A stretch of DNA of 64,000 nucleotides from Sphingomonas sp. PAMC 26605 (GCF_000241485.1 NZ_JH584241.1:2267936-2331935), one strand, 5' to 3'; positions 8,259-17,139 are shown, counted from the first letter of the stretch. Notes: generated from the sequence alone by a model not told the origin. Numbers and translations: made by a program.

Positions 8259-9989
8259 ATGACTGCGCTCGTGCGGGACTTCGCGCGGTTCGGTGGGCGC
8301 AAACTCGTCGTGGCGATCGTGCTGATGCTCGCAGGCGGCGTGTTCGAAGGCGTGGGCCTTGCCATGCTCGTTCCGATCTTCGCGCTGTTGACGCCACAGA
8401 TCGGCGGGCGGTGGCAGGCGCGCGTCCATACCCTGTTGACCGGGATCGGCGCGCGCGACCCGCTGATCCAGCTCGCGGTGTTGCTCGCCGTGTTCTGCGC
8501 AATGGTCGGCGTGCGGGCGGTGGTGCTTGCGGTCCGCGATCGTCGCGTCTCCGATCTGTCGCTGGGGTATGTCGATCATCGCCGGCTCATCGCCGTCACC
8601 GATCTTGCCCACGCGCGTTGGGCGGCGCTGTCGCGGCTCGAACATGCGCGGATCGGGCATATCCTGTCGAGCGAGATCGGTCGGCTGGCGATGGCCTGCT
8701 CGCTGATGCTGTACATCCTGATGGCGAGCATCATGCTGGCGGCGCAGGCGGTGCTGATGATCGTCCTGTCGCCGCTCGTCGCCGGGTTGATGCTGTGCCT
8801 CGCGCTGATCGGCGTCGTGGCGGTGCTCCCGCTGTCGCGCCGCGCCGCGATCGTCGGCACGTCGAGCGCGCACTTCGGCTTCCGCATCGCGGGCGAGGCC
8901 GCGCAATTTCTGGGCGGGCTGAAGATCGCCGTGGTGCATGACCGGGTCGATGCCTTTGTCGGCCAGATCGCGCGCGAGAGCGCACAATTGCGGTCGCTTC
9001 AGACCGAACAGCAGCGTCTGCAGTCGCATGCGACGATCGCCGGGGCGACGATCGCCGCGATCCTCGGCGCGGCGATGATCTTCGGCGCGGTGCTGGTCGG
9101 CGCTTCGACGGTGACGCTGCTCGCCGCGCTCGTCGTGCTGCTGCGGATGAGTGGCCCGGTGCGGTCGCTTCAGCTCAGCGTGCAGCAATTGTTCGGCGTT
9201 CTGCCCGCCTTCACCGCGCTGCGCGCGCTCCACGCCGATCTCGGCGCGCCGGCCCCTGCGCTTGGCGACGAGGCCGATCGGGGAGGGGGCGCATGCCTTC
9301 CATCCTACGGCGTGATCCGCTTCGAGCGCGTGAGCTTCGGCTATCCCGGTGCGACGGTCCCGGTGTTTCGCGCGCTCGACGTCACGATCGCACCGGGGAC
9401 GACGGTCGGCATTACCGGTCCTTCCGGAGCCGGCAAGACGACCTTCCTCGATTTGCTGACCGGGCTGCTCGAACCGGGGACGGGCCGGATCAGCGTCGGC
9501 GACGTTCCGCTCGGGCCGGCGACGCTTGCCGATTGGCGGCGGCGGCTGGCGTACGTCGCGCAGGATTCGTACCTCGTCAACGACAGCATCCGCCGCAACC
9601 TCACATGGACCGCCGAGCCGGCGCCCGAGGCCGACCTGTGGCACGCGCTGGCCCAGGTCGGCGCGGCCGATCTGGTCGCCGCGATGCCCGAGGGGCTCGA
9701 CACGCGGGTCGAGGAACGCGGGACGCGGCTGTCGGGCGGCGAGCGCCAGCGGATCGCGCTCGCGCGCGCGCTGCTGCGCCGTCCCGCGCTGCTGATCCTC
9801 GATGAGGCGACGAACGCGGTCGACATCGCGACCGAGCGCGCGGTGCTCGCGAATCTGCGATCCGCGCTGCCGGAGGCGACGATCCTCGTGGTCGCCCACC
9901 GCGCGGAGACGCTGCGCGGCTGCGCGCGGGTGATCACCCTTGCCGGCCGGACGGCGGCCGATCCGGGCGTTGGCGATTCCGGCGCCTGA
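8259..9989 (+). CDS. ABC exporter (fused permease and ATPase), lasso peptide D-type
   Basis: A 576-residue type I ABC exporter half-transporter that should dimerise in the inner membrane and export the cluster's peptide. The N-terminal half has about six membrane spans, starting KLVVAIVLMLAGGVFEGVGLAMLVPIFALL. The C-terminal ATPase has Walker A GPSGAGKT (about residue 387), signature LSGGERQR (about 491), Walker B LLILDEAT (about 511) and the His switch VVAHRAET. In-frame starts also exist at 8205 (GTG) and 8214; I chose ATG 8259 because homologous exporters begin close to the first helix. It converges on the B2 gene. Assignment to the lasso pathway rests on location among lasso genes, since the subfamily alone does not fix the substrate. 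Confidence 0.85.
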   Translation: MTALVRDFARFGGRKLVVAIVLMLAGGVFEGVGLAMLVPIFALLTPQIGGRWQARVHTLLTGIGARDPLIQLAVLLAVFCAMVGVRAVVLAVRDRRVSDLSLGYVDHRRLIAVTDLAHARWAALSRLEHARIGHILSSEIGRLAMACSLMLYILMASIMLAAQAVLMIVLSPLVAGLMLCLALIGVVAVLPLSRRAAIVGTSSAHFGFRIAGEAAQFLGGLKIAVVHDRVDAFVGQIARESAQLRSLQTEQQRLQSHATIAGATIAAILGAAMIFGAVLVGASTVTLLAALVVLLRMSGPVRSLQLSVQQLFGVLPAFTALRALHADLGAPAPALGDEADRGGGACLPSYGVIRFERVSFGYPGATVPVFRALDVTIAPGTTVGITGPSGAGKTTFLDLLTGLLEPGTGRISVGDVPLGPATLADWRRRLAYVAQDSYLVNDSIRRNLTWTAEPAPEADLWHALAQVGAADLVAAMPEGLDTRVEERGTRLSGGERQRIALARALLRRPALLILDEATNAVDIATERAVLANLRSALPEATILVVAHRAETLRGCARVITLAGRTAADPGVGDSGA

Positions 9990-10001
9990 CGCCCCGGTGC
10001 T

Positions 10002-10532
10002 TCAGGCGGTACGCGATTCCGACGTTTCCGGCTGGTCGCGTGGGTCCCAGACGAAGCAGCCGACTTCGGCCAAGGCCGGGTCGACGGGATAGCCGGTCAC
10101 CTTCAGCGCACCCGCGTCCAGCCAGGCATGCGCCTCGAGCACCGTACCCGACGGATCGCCGACGCCCAGCCGCAATACGCTGCCGATGGCGCGCCGCCGG
10201 AGCATCGCGCGCGCGGCGATCGCCTGTTGCAGGCAGGCCGTGCGAAACGGCATCCGCCGGGCGGCCGCCGCGATCGCCCAGCGCACCGTCCGGATCGTTT
10301 CGGCGGTGGGCGGATCGACCGGCACGGCGCCGGGCGCGGCAGCGGCAGGCTTGAGGCCCCCGAGATGGCGCGCGAGCCGACGGAACGGCCAGAGCCCGCA
10401 GCGGAGCCGAGCATCGAGCAGCGCGAGCGACGCTTCGGCCAGCAGCGCGCAGCGTCGCGGGCCACGGCGCATACCCCGCCAGAAGGCGTGTCTTCCGCGC
10501 GACGCGACGGGGCGGCCGATGCTCGTCCTCAT
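10002..10532 (-). CDS. Lasso peptide leader protease B2 (transglutaminase-like)
   Basis: A 176-residue cysteine protease of the transglutaminase-like superfamily that removes the leader from lasso precursors. The catalytic triad can be placed: Cys100 in PFRTACLQQAIAARAML, His135 in LEAHAWLDAG, and Asp139 in the same motif. The length and the C-x2-QA...HAWL layout are those of free-standing B2 proteins, which need a separate PqqD-like B1 partner; that partner is at 17984. Its ATG overlaps the stop of a 52-codon upstream frame by four bases. It converges with the exporter, 12 bp apart. The family call is secure. Confidence 0.88.
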   Translation of the reverse strand: MRTSIGRPVASRGRHAFWRGMRRGPRRCALLAEASLALLDARLRCGLWPFRRLARHLGGLKPAAAAPGAVPVDPPTAETIRTVRWAIAAAARRMPFRTACLQQAIAARAMLRRRAIGSVLRLGVGDPSGTVLEAHAWLDAGALKVTGYPVDPALAEVGCFVWDPRDQPETSESRTA

Positions 10533-10687
10533 GCGACGCGCGGGGCGCAGGCGGGGGCGCGCGACCTTCGCGACCGGCCGCGCGAGCGTCCTTCGGGGGC
10601 GGTCCCGATGATCCCATCCGGACCGGCCGGCCGACGGGATATCCGGGGGCCTGGAAGTGGCTCTGGTTGTCGGACGACGTCGGTCAC
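10529..10687 (-). CDS. Possible 52-aa ORF translationally coupled to B2
   Basis: A GTG at 10687 has a strong GGAGG at five-base spacing, and the frame ends in an ATGA overlap with the B2 start. Those two signals argue that it is translated. The product starts MTDVVRQPEPLPGPRISRRP and becomes Arg/Ser/Ala/Pro-rich, with no signal peptide and no lasso leader motif (no Tyr/Trp-x-x-Pro and no Leu-Asp-Val-x-Gln-Thr). It could be a leader ORF that helps translate B2, or chance. I do not recognise a family. Confidence 0.3.
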   Translation of the reverse strand: MTDVVRQPEPLPGPRISRRPAGPDGIIGTAPEGRSRGRSRRSRAPACAPRVA

Positions 10688-10749
10688 GGTACCCTCCACG
10701 GCGGTGAGCCTATGCGGGGCCGTCGCCGCTGCCAAGCCGAGAGGATGCT

Positions 10750-11940
10750 TTGGATACCCCAGCCGATCCGCTTACCGCTTTCTATCGGCTGGTTCTCGGC
10801 AATCCGGCGCTCCACGCCAGGCTCGGCGCGATCGAAACGCGCGAGGACTTCGTCGCCGCTGCGGTCGCGCTGGCGGGGGAGCATGGCGTTTCGCTCGATC
10901 GCGCCTGCGTGGCGGCGCTGATCCGGCCCGATCCGATCGGGGTGAGCCGCTGGCTGCCGAGCCCGATCGTGCTCGATCGCTGGCCGGCCCGCGGCTGGCG
11001 CCCGGCGTGGAGCGTGCCGACGGAGGGCGCGCCGGGGCTCGATTGGGCGTGGTTCGGGGACGACCGGCTGACCGCGCCGTTCTACGAGGCGTCGGCACGG
11101 CGCAGCCTCGACCGGCCGTTCAGCGCGATGTTCCGCACGCGCACCGACCTCGCCGCGCTGATCGCGGGCAGCCCGGAGGCGCCGCCCGTGCCCGCCGGGT
11201 TGATCTACCATATGACGCGATGCGGCTCGACGCTGATCGCGCAGATGCTCGCCACGGACGCGGCGCATTGCGTGCTGTCCGAACCCGAGCCGCTGGAGGC
11301 GGTGCTGAGCTGGGCCGCGGTTTCGGACGCGCCGCTTGACCGCAGGATCGCCGCGATCCGTGCGGTCGTCGCCGCGCTCGGTCGCGACATTGGAGGGCGG
11401 CGGCTGTTCGTCAAGCTGGCTGGGTGGAACACGCTCGTCCTGCCGCTGCTGCGCGCGGCGTTTCCCGATACGCCCTGGGCGTATGTCTGCCGCGCGCCGA
11501 GCGAAGTGCTCGTCTCGCAGCTTCGCCAGCGCAGCCCGTATCTGATCGCGGGGGCCCTCCCGGGGGCGATCCTCGACATTGCCGATGCGCCGTCGCGCGA
11601 GGATCTCGAATTTCTCTGCGCTGCGCTCGGAGGGATCGGGCGTGCGGCGCTCGACCATTGGGCGCTCGGCGGCGGGCTGCTGGTCGATTATGCGGACCTG
11701 CCGAACGCCGTGACGGACCGCATCGCGCCGCACTTCGGCCTCGCCCCCGACGAGTCGCTGCGCGCCGCCATGCTGGCGACGGCGACGCGTGATGCCAAGG
11801 TGCCGGGCCAACGCTTTACCCCCGATACCGCTGCGAAGCGGGGGGCGGCCGCGGGCGAGGTCCATGCGGCAGCCACGGCGGCGCTCGTCCCGCTGCACGC
11901 AGCGTTGCTGGCGCTGCGTCACGACCTTCGGGGCGAATAA
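10750..11940 (+). CDS. Sulfotransferase-like protein with Nif11-like N-terminal domain
   Basis: A 396-residue protein. Residues about 5-55 (LTAFYRLVLGNPALHARL, then TREDFVAAAVALAGEHGVSL) resemble a Nif11 domain, best known as a RiPP leader and as a stand-alone domain. The rest is a sulfotransferase fold: the 5'-phosphosulfate loop is YHMTRCGSTL (153-162), with later matches KLAGWNTLVLPLLRAAFPDTPWAYVCR and PSEVLVSQLRQRS in place of the 3'-phosphate loop. It starts at TTG 10750 behind GAGAGGA. It is divergent from B2. PAPS-dependent sulfation of the lasso peptide or a partner is the simplest role, but the substrate is inferred from location. Confidence 0.75.
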   Translation: MDTPADPLTAFYRLVLGNPALHARLGAIETREDFVAAAVALAGEHGVSLDRACVAALIRPDPIGVSRWLPSPIVLDRWPARGWRPAWSVPTEGAPGLDWAWFGDDRLTAPFYEASARRSLDRPFSAMFRTRTDLAALIAGSPEAPPVPAGLIYHMTRCGSTLIAQMLATDAAHCVLSEPEPLEAVLSWAAVSDAPLDRRIAAIRAVVAALGRDIGGRRLFVKLAGWNTLVLPLLRAAFPDTPWAYVCRAPSEVLVSQLRQRSPYLIAGALPGAILDIADAPSREDLEFLCAALGGIGRAALDHWALGGGLLVDYADLPNAVTDRIAPHFGLAPDESLRAAMLATATRDAKVPGQRFTPDTAAKRGAAAGEVHAAATAALVPLHAALLALRHDLRGE

Positions 11941-11942
11941 GC

Positions 11943-11972
11943 GTGAAATACACAGATCGGCTATAGTATAAT
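11943..11972 (+). promoter_or_regulatory. Candidate sigma-70-like promoter before the tail-collar pair
   Basis: A perfect TATAAT lies at 11967-11972 in a locally AT-rich stretch that stands out from the GC-rich surroundings. GTGAAA at 11943-11948 matches four of six -35 positions at 18-base spacing. It would drive the two tail-collar genes. No experimental or comparative support was available. Confidence 0.4.
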
Positions 11973-12111
11973 AATATAAACGACGACCAAGATGGATGTA
12001 ATATAGGCGAAACGTGGAGTTGACTCGCTAGAACCGAGCTTCCATCATTCGCGCAGCACGCAACGACATGTCTTCGGTACGTGATCGCTGCATAGCAGGT
12101 GGGGATGGGGC

Positions 12112-12699
12112 ATGTCGGAGAACTATATCGGTGAACTCCTGACGGTCGCTTTCAACTTTGCGCCGCTCGGAACGCTGCCCTGCATGGGGCAGTTGGCAAG
12201 TATCCAGCAATATACCGCGCTTTTCACGCTGATCGGCACGACCTACGGGGGGGACGGCCAGACCAGTTTCGGACTGCCCAATTTGCAGAGCCGGGTGGCG
12301 ATCGGGTTCGGTCAGGGGCCGGGCCTGTCGCCGTATGTCCTGGGCCAGATCGGCGGCGCGGAGACCGTTACCCTGTTGACGACGCAGATGCCCGCGCACA
12401 CCCATGGCTTCACCCCCACCGGCACGCTGAACGCGGTCCAGACCAAGGCGACCGATCAGGCGCCGAGCGCCGGCGCGCTGCTGGCGCGCTCGGTCGACGG
12501 CGTGACGGGCAGCAGCTCGCTGCCGCAAGTCTATGTTCCGGCGGGGACGGCGGGGACGACGGTTGCCTTGGGTGGACTGAACCTGGCCGCCGGCACCACC
12601 GCCCCGGCTGGCGGCAGTGCGCCGCACGCCAACCTCCAGCCGTATCTCGCGATCAATTACTGCATCGTCACGGAAGGGATCTTCCCCTCGCGCAACTGA
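12112..12699 (+). CDS. Phage tail collar domain protein, copy 1 (microcystin-dependent protein type)
   Basis: A 195-residue protein with an N-terminal tail-collar fold: YIGELLTVAFNFAPLGTLPCMGQL, then GGDGQTSFGLPNLQSRVAIGFGQGPG. A Gly/Thr/Ala-rich C-terminal half ends NLQPYLAINYCIVTEGIFPSRN. Such bacterial proteins (the MdpB group) are usually not prophage parts; their role is unknown, and some are secreted. Start ATG 12112 follows GGGGATGGGG. It is paralogous to the next gene, equal in length and aligned without gaps. No signal peptide is visible. Placement between a sulfotransferase and a lasso cyclase is the notable point. Confidence 0.88.
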   Translation: MSENYIGELLTVAFNFAPLGTLPCMGQLASIQQYTALFTLIGTTYGGDGQTSFGLPNLQSRVAIGFGQGPGLSPYVLGQIGGAETVTLLTTQMPAHTHGFTPTGTLNAVQTKATDQAPSAGALLARSVDGVTGSSSLPQVYVPAGTAGTTVALGGLNLAAGTTAPAGGSAPHANLQPYLAINYCIVTEGIFPSRN

Positions 12700-12789
12700 C
12701 CGCGAAGACCGGCCGGCCCGCCGCGGCAGCACCGGCCATGCCTCGACCCAGACGCCGCCCGGCCGCGGAGCAGCATAGGAGAGCAGATC

Positions 12790-13377
12790 ATGTCGAACGG
12801 CTATATGGGGCAAATCCGGACCTTCGGTTTCAACTTTGCCCCGGTCGGAATGGCGCTTTGCAACGGTACGATCATGGCGATCTCGCAAAACGCGGCGCTG
12901 TTCTCGTTGCTCGGGACAAACTTCGGTGGCGACGGGCAAAGGACGTTCGCCCTGCCCAATCTGCAAAGCCGCGTTCCGCTCGGCATGGGGCAGGGGGGCG
13001 GCCTGTCGCCCTATACCATGGGCGAGGCGGGCGGGGTCGAAAGCGTTACGCTGTTGAGCCAGCAGATGCCGATGCATGGCCATGGCTTCGCGCCCACCGG
13101 CGCGCTGTCGGCGGTCCAGACCAAAGCGACCGACCAGGCGCCCGACGCGGGCGCGCTGCTCGCGCGCTCGGTCGACGGCGTGGTGGGCAGTACCTCGCTT
13201 CCGCAAATCTACGTGCCCGCTGGCACCGCGGGAACGTCGGTCGCGCTGGGCGGCCTCAACCTGGCGGCGGGTACCACCGCCGCGACCGGCGGCAGCCAGC
13301 CTCACCCCAACCTCCAGCCCTATCTGGCGGTCAATTACTCGATCGTCCTGGCAGGGCTTTTCCCCTCGCGGAACTGA
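12790..13377 (+). CDS. Phage tail collar domain protein, copy 2
   Basis: A 195-residue paralogue of the gene just upstream, made by tandem duplication. It has the same layout: YMGQIRTFGFNFAPVGMALCNGTI, GGDGQRTFALPNLQSRVPLGMGQGGG, a shared central block VQTKATDQAP and LLARSVDGV, and the C-terminus LQPYLAVNYSIVLAGLFPSRN. The copies differ mainly in the first 60 residues and at scattered sites. The start follows AGGAGAG. It probably forms one transcript with copy 1 (90 bp gap). Function unknown; it may oligomerise with copy 1 as tail-fibre collars do. Confidence 0.88.
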   Translation: MSNGYMGQIRTFGFNFAPVGMALCNGTIMAISQNAALFSLLGTNFGGDGQRTFALPNLQSRVPLGMGQGGGLSPYTMGEAGGVESVTLLSQQMPMHGHGFAPTGALSAVQTKATDQAPDAGALLARSVDGVVGSTSLPQIYVPAGTAGTSVALGGLNLAAGTTAATGGSQPHPNLQPYLAVNYSIVLAGLFPSRN

Positions 13378-13419
13378 TCTCCCGCAGCATCGCGCGGTGG
13401 GTTTGCGCGAGGCCTGATG

Positions 13420-13734
13420 TCAGTTGAACACGGCCTGGTAATAATGGCCCGCTTCGCCCTTGGCGGGGCGGGCGATCTGGATGATATCGACGACATCCGG
13501 CCCGAAGCCCTTGGCGCGCAAGACATAGCTGGCGGAGGTGAGCAAGGCGCTCGGTTCCGAGCGCAGGATCAGGATGAAGGGCGGCCGATCGAGCTTCGCG
13601 TGATTGACGAGCGGGGTCGCCGACACGAGCTCGAGCGCGACCGGTCGCGGATCGCAGTCGGCGTTGAGCTGCTTGCCGACCAGCGGCAGGAATTCGTCGA
13701 TGCCGATCGGGCGGGGCGGGGGCGTGTCACGCAT
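13420..13734 (-). CDS. DUF6916-like protein, partner of tail-collar proteins
   Basis: A 104-residue acidic/hydrophobic beta-rich protein: IGIDEFLPLVGKQLNADCD, VALELVSATPLVNHA, RPPFILILRSEP and the end GEAGHYYQAVFN. The pattern (LVG...F, LEL..VTP, RPPFSL.F, YEAVFN) matches the small DUF6916 proteins that I recall sitting beside tail-collar genes. It converges with the collar pair (43 bp gap). No catalytic motif is visible. I propose a structural or assembly partner; the family name is from memory of the pattern and needs a profile search. Confidence 0.6.
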   Translation of the reverse strand: MRDTPPPRPIGIDEFLPLVGKQLNADCDPRPVALELVSATPLVNHAKLDRPPFILILRSEPSALLTSASYVLRAKGFGPDVVDIIQIARPAKGEAGHYYQAVFN

Positions 13735-13811
13735 GTCGCAAGCTTACCAGTGTCGATCCCCCGTTCAAGGGCGTTGGCGGCCCGCCGCCGGCAGCGGTTC
13801 GGCCGCGCGGG

Positions 13812-15563
13812 TCACGCGCCATCCGGCGTGCCCGTCATCCAGTCCGCCAGGAACGCCGCAGCGATCGCGGTCGCCTGTGCCGCGAAGGCGAGTTTGAGCG
13901 GCACCACCGGTTGCTCGGCGATGGAGCGGAGCGCAGCATCGAGCCAGACGAGATCGACGAGCTCGCCCACGCCCGCGCGGCGATACGCGGGGAGACGGTT
14001 GCGCGCATCGTCTGCCTGCCGGTGCAGGCGGCGATCGTAATCGGGCGAAAAGGGAAGTCCCGCCGGGCGGAGGCGAACCTGTTCGGGCACTTTCCCGGCG
14101 AGTAGCGCGCGGCCGGGCGCACGCGGCAGGCCGCCTTCGGTCAGGAAGCGATAGGGCATGCCGGCGAACAGCGTCAGCAGCCGGCGGTCGCGCAGCGGCA
14201 GCAGCTGACGCAACCCGGACATGCCGGTCTGCGTCGGTTCGTCGAGATTGGTGTCGATCGCCCGGGCGTAGCCACAGGGGTCGTTCGGCCGCCGCATCCG
14301 CGGCGGCGGCTCGTGCTGGCGCAGCGCCCGTGTCAGCGCGCGCTCGGCCACTGCCAGCGTCGCCGGGCCGAGCCGGACATGCGTCGCGTCCTGCGCGGAA
14401 TGTCCCCGCACCCGGCCCGGAACGCGATGCAGGCCATCGCGCAGCCACGGGCGCCAGCCGCCGGCATCGGGATGGCAGGTGACGGTCCATTCGCCCTGCG
14501 CGCCGTCGAAGACCCCGGACGCGCCCGAATCCACCGCCGCGGCGTAAAGCGCATCGTACAGATAGTGGCGCGGCGAGGCGAGCGGCTGCTGCAGGTGACG
14601 CAGCCTGGCAGCTGAGGGGAGATAGGCATCGGCCGCTTCCGCGGGGACGACCGGGCGCAACGCAATCCCGGCCTGGTCGGCCACCGCGCGCGCGAAGGCG
14701 ACCTCGTCGGCAAGTCCGCTGCCGGGCGGCGCGGCCGAGGTCAGCGCGAGCAGCGTGCCACCCGGCGGCAGAGCCGCCGCGGCGATCACCGCGTTGATCG
14801 ACGAATCGAGACCGCCGCTCAGCAGCACGGCGGCGTTCGGATGACGCGCGAGCTGCGCCTGGACGATCCGATCGAGCAATGCCTCGATTTCCGCGATGGC
14901 GTCGGCGAAGCTCCCCGACCAGTGGGCGGGCGCCGGGAGCGGCGGGCGGGCGCCGACCCGCACGCCGTCTCGTCCGATCGTCACGCGCGTCCCCGCTATG
15001 ACCTGTCGCACATCGCGCAGGATCGTCGCATTCCCGATCCCCCGTCGTAACGGCGCGCGCCCCATGTGAAGGACGAGGCTGCGCAGGTCGGGCGCGGCAT
15101 CGACCCAGTCGAGCCGCCGCAGCACGCGGATCGACGGCGCGACCGCGACGCATCGTCCGTTCGTGGCGAACACCAGCGGATCGCGCAGCGTATCGGAGGC
15201 GGCAAGCGTCAGGACTTCCGCCGCCGCGTCCCAGGCGACATAGCCCCATTCGCCCGCGATCCGCGCCGGCGCGGCATCGCCCCAGCGCAGCAACGCCGCG
15301 CCGACGAGCGCGGCATCGGACGCGGCCGGGACGGCGGACGGCTTTGCGAGACCCAGCGCAGCGGCCAATTCCGTGGCTGCGTCGAGATGCCCCAGCACCA
15401 GGGCGGTGTCGCGAACGGCCGTCCGCTTCGCGCCATCGCAAGACGCCAGGGCATATCGGGTATCGGTGGCCTGTGTCAGCCCGAGCGCCGCCAGATCGCG
15501 CGCCGCAAGCGGGGCACCGTCGAGCGATACCAGCGCATAAAGACCATCGCACGCCGCCGTCAT
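13812..15563 (-). CDS. Lasso peptide cyclase C (asparagine-synthetase-like macrolactam synthetase)
   Basis: A 583-residue AsnB homologue expected to adenylate the Asp/Glu side chain of the precursor core and close the macrolactam with the N-terminal amine. The PP-loop SGGLDSS is at residues 249-255. The N-terminal region lacks the Cys2 (MCGI) needed for glutamine hydrolysis, in contrast to the true amidotransferase at 33090, and that is the main mark of a lasso cyclase. I start it at MTAACDGLYALVSLDG (15563, behind GGGGGA); an upstream in-frame ATG at 15683 adds 40 low-complexity residues. It is divergent from the oxygenase gene. Confidence 0.85.
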   Translation of the reverse strand: MTAACDGLYALVSLDGAPLAARDLAALGLTQATDTRYALASCDGAKRTAVRDTALVLGHLDAATELAAALGLAKPSAVPAASDAALVGAALLRWGDAAPARIAGEWGYVAWDAAAEVLTLAASDTLRDPLVFATNGRCVAVAPSIRVLRRLDWVDAAPDLRSLVLHMGRAPLRRGIGNATILRDVRQVIAGTRVTIGRDGVRVGARPPLPAPAHWSGSFADAIAEIEALLDRIVQAQLARHPNAAVLLSGGLDSSINAVIAAAALPPGGTLLALTSAAPPGSGLADEVAFARAVADQAGIALRPVVPAEAADAYLPSAARLRHLQQPLASPRHYLYDALYAAAVDSGASGVFDGAQGEWTVTCHPDAGGWRPWLRDGLHRVPGRVRGHSAQDATHVRLGPATLAVAERALTRALRQHEPPPRMRRPNDPCGYARAIDTNLDEPTQTGMSGLRQLLPLRDRRLLTLFAGMPYRFLTEGGLPRAPGRALLAGKVPEQVRLRPAGLPFSPDYDRRLHRQADDARNRLPAYRRAGVGELVDLVWLDAALRSIAEQPVVPLKLAFAAQATAIAAAFLADWMTGTPDGA

Positions 15564-15897
15564 CGCCCGTCGTCCCCCGGTCGTGGCGCCGTCGGTGCTC
15601 GATGACGCCGGCCACCGATCGCCCCGCCGCGCGCCGGCAAGCCTAACCGAGCTACACTGCCGCGTATATCGAATTGCCGACAAGACCTGCTGATCCGGCG
15701 CGTCGTAAATGAAGGAAGGGTTCGAGCGTCGTGTCGGCGTTGCTATGACATTTTTGTGAGAACGCTCCTGACGAACCTTGTTCCTCGACTTTCACCGTGG
15801 TGGCGTTGCAAAGCGATTTACGACGATTGAATGTATTTGGCGTGCCGGACGATGTAATCATGCTGACGAACAGCATGCTTGCGACTATCGTGTTGCG

Positions 15898-17139
15898 ATG
15901 ACTGATGATCGCTTCCAGCATATTTCCGAAGCACAGCCTCCGTTTCGAATCGAGATCGAGCCGGCGCGGTTCCTCAGCGAACACCAGGAGCTGGCAATTC
16001 TCTGGGCGGCGCATCGGCATCGCCCGCATTCGCCGCTGGTGCGCGCCCGGTTGGCGGGTGCGCTGCTGCTCGACAACGACTTCGACGCGACGATCGATCT
16101 GCTGACCGGCGTGGATGACCTCACCGCAGATGAGTCGCTGATCCGGATCCAGGCGCATTTGTCGCGCGAGACGCCCGCCGACAATCACAGCGTTCTCGCG
16201 ATCGCCGATCGGCAGTTGGCGCGGGTCGCGGACGCGGCGACACGCGCGCAGTTGCTGGCCGACAAGGCCAAGGCCAGTCGCCGGCTCGGGCAGCCCGATG
16301 CGGCGCGGGCGTTGCTCGACGCTGCGCTGGCATGCGATCCCGCGAACAAGGATGCCTGCAAGCGGATCGCCGCGCTCGATCTCGAGGCGGGGCGGGTCGA
16401 GCAAGCGCTCGCGACGCTCGAAGGGCTGGGCGACGACGGCGCGTCGCATGCCCGCTTCCTCGCCGCGCAGGCGCTGGCGCAGGCCCGAGCCGGGCGGATC
16501 GCCGTGGCGCGCGAGATCGTCGCCTTCGATACGCTGCATCATGCCGAAGCGATCGATCCGCCGCCCGGCTTCGCGACCGTGGCCGCGTTCAACACAGCGC
16601 TCGCGGCCGAGTTGCTTGCCCATCCAAGCCTGCGGTTCGATCGATACGGCACCGCGTCCGAACAGACCTGGCGGATCGACACGCCCCTGCTCGGCGAAAC
16701 CCCGATGCTGCGACTGCTGTTGGACCGGATCGCCCGCATCATCGAGACGCATGTCGGGCGGATCGCCGACCGCGACCATGCGTGGATGCGCGCGCGACCG
16801 AGCGTCGGGATGCTGCACTGCTGGTGCGTGATGACCGACCGCGACGGGTTCGAGACATGGCATGTCCATCAGTTCGGCTGGCTGAGCGGAGTCTATTATG
16901 TCCAGATTCCCGCGACGGTCGGCCCGGGCAGCGACGCGGCGGGCTGCATCGCCTTCGGTCTGCCGGAGGATCTGGCCGGCGCCGAAGCCGCCGCGCAATA
17001 CGGAACGACGATCGTACGGCCGCAGGCGGGGATGGTGATGCTGTTTCCCTCGCACGCCTACCACCGCACCTTTCCGCATGGCGCGGATGCGCGGCGGATT
17101 TGCGTGGCCTTCGATGTCTGGCCAGGCCAAGCGCGGTGA
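15898..17139 (+). CDS. TPR-containing putative 2OG-Fe(II) oxygenase
   Basis: A 413-residue protein. The first about 200 residues are TPR-like helical repeats (LRARLAGALLLDNDF-like units, LDLEAGRVEQALATLEGL). The C-terminal part is a double-stranded beta-helix of the 2OG-FeII_Oxy_5 type: WHVHQFGWLSGVYYV (His322, His324), an acidic/Gly stretch, and the distal PSHAYHRTFPH (His386 or His389) with the Arg for 2-oxoglutarate in DARRICVAFDVW. It could hydroxylate the peptide. The start at MTDDRFQHIS is chosen because upstream codons look non-coding. Its stop overlaps the kinase start (GTGA), so the four genes to 19187 form an operon. Confidence 0.78.
   Translation: MTDDRFQHISEAQPPFRIEIEPARFLSEHQELAILWAAHRHRPHSPLVRARLAGALLLDNDFDATIDLLTGVDDLTADESLIRIQAHLSRETPADNHSVLAIADRQLARVADAATRAQLLADKAKASRRLGQPDAARALLDAALACDPANKDACKRIAALDLEAGRVEQALATLEGLGDDGASHARFLAAQALAQARAGRIAVAREIVAFDTLHHAEAIDPPPGFATVAAFNTALAAELLAHPSLRFDRYGTASEQTWRIDTPLLGETPMLRLLLDRIARIIETHVGRIADRDHAWMRARPSVGMLHCWCVMTDRDGFETWHVHQFGWLSGVYYVQIPATVGPGSDAAGCIAFGLPEDLAGAEAAAQYGTTIVRPQAGMVMLFPSHAYHRTFPHGADARRICVAFDVWPGQAR

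Noticed and set aside
12112..13377. Tail-collar genes as evidence of a prophage
   Set aside because: No capsid, terminase, integrase or lysis genes nearby; this protein class is common as non-phage bacterial genes.
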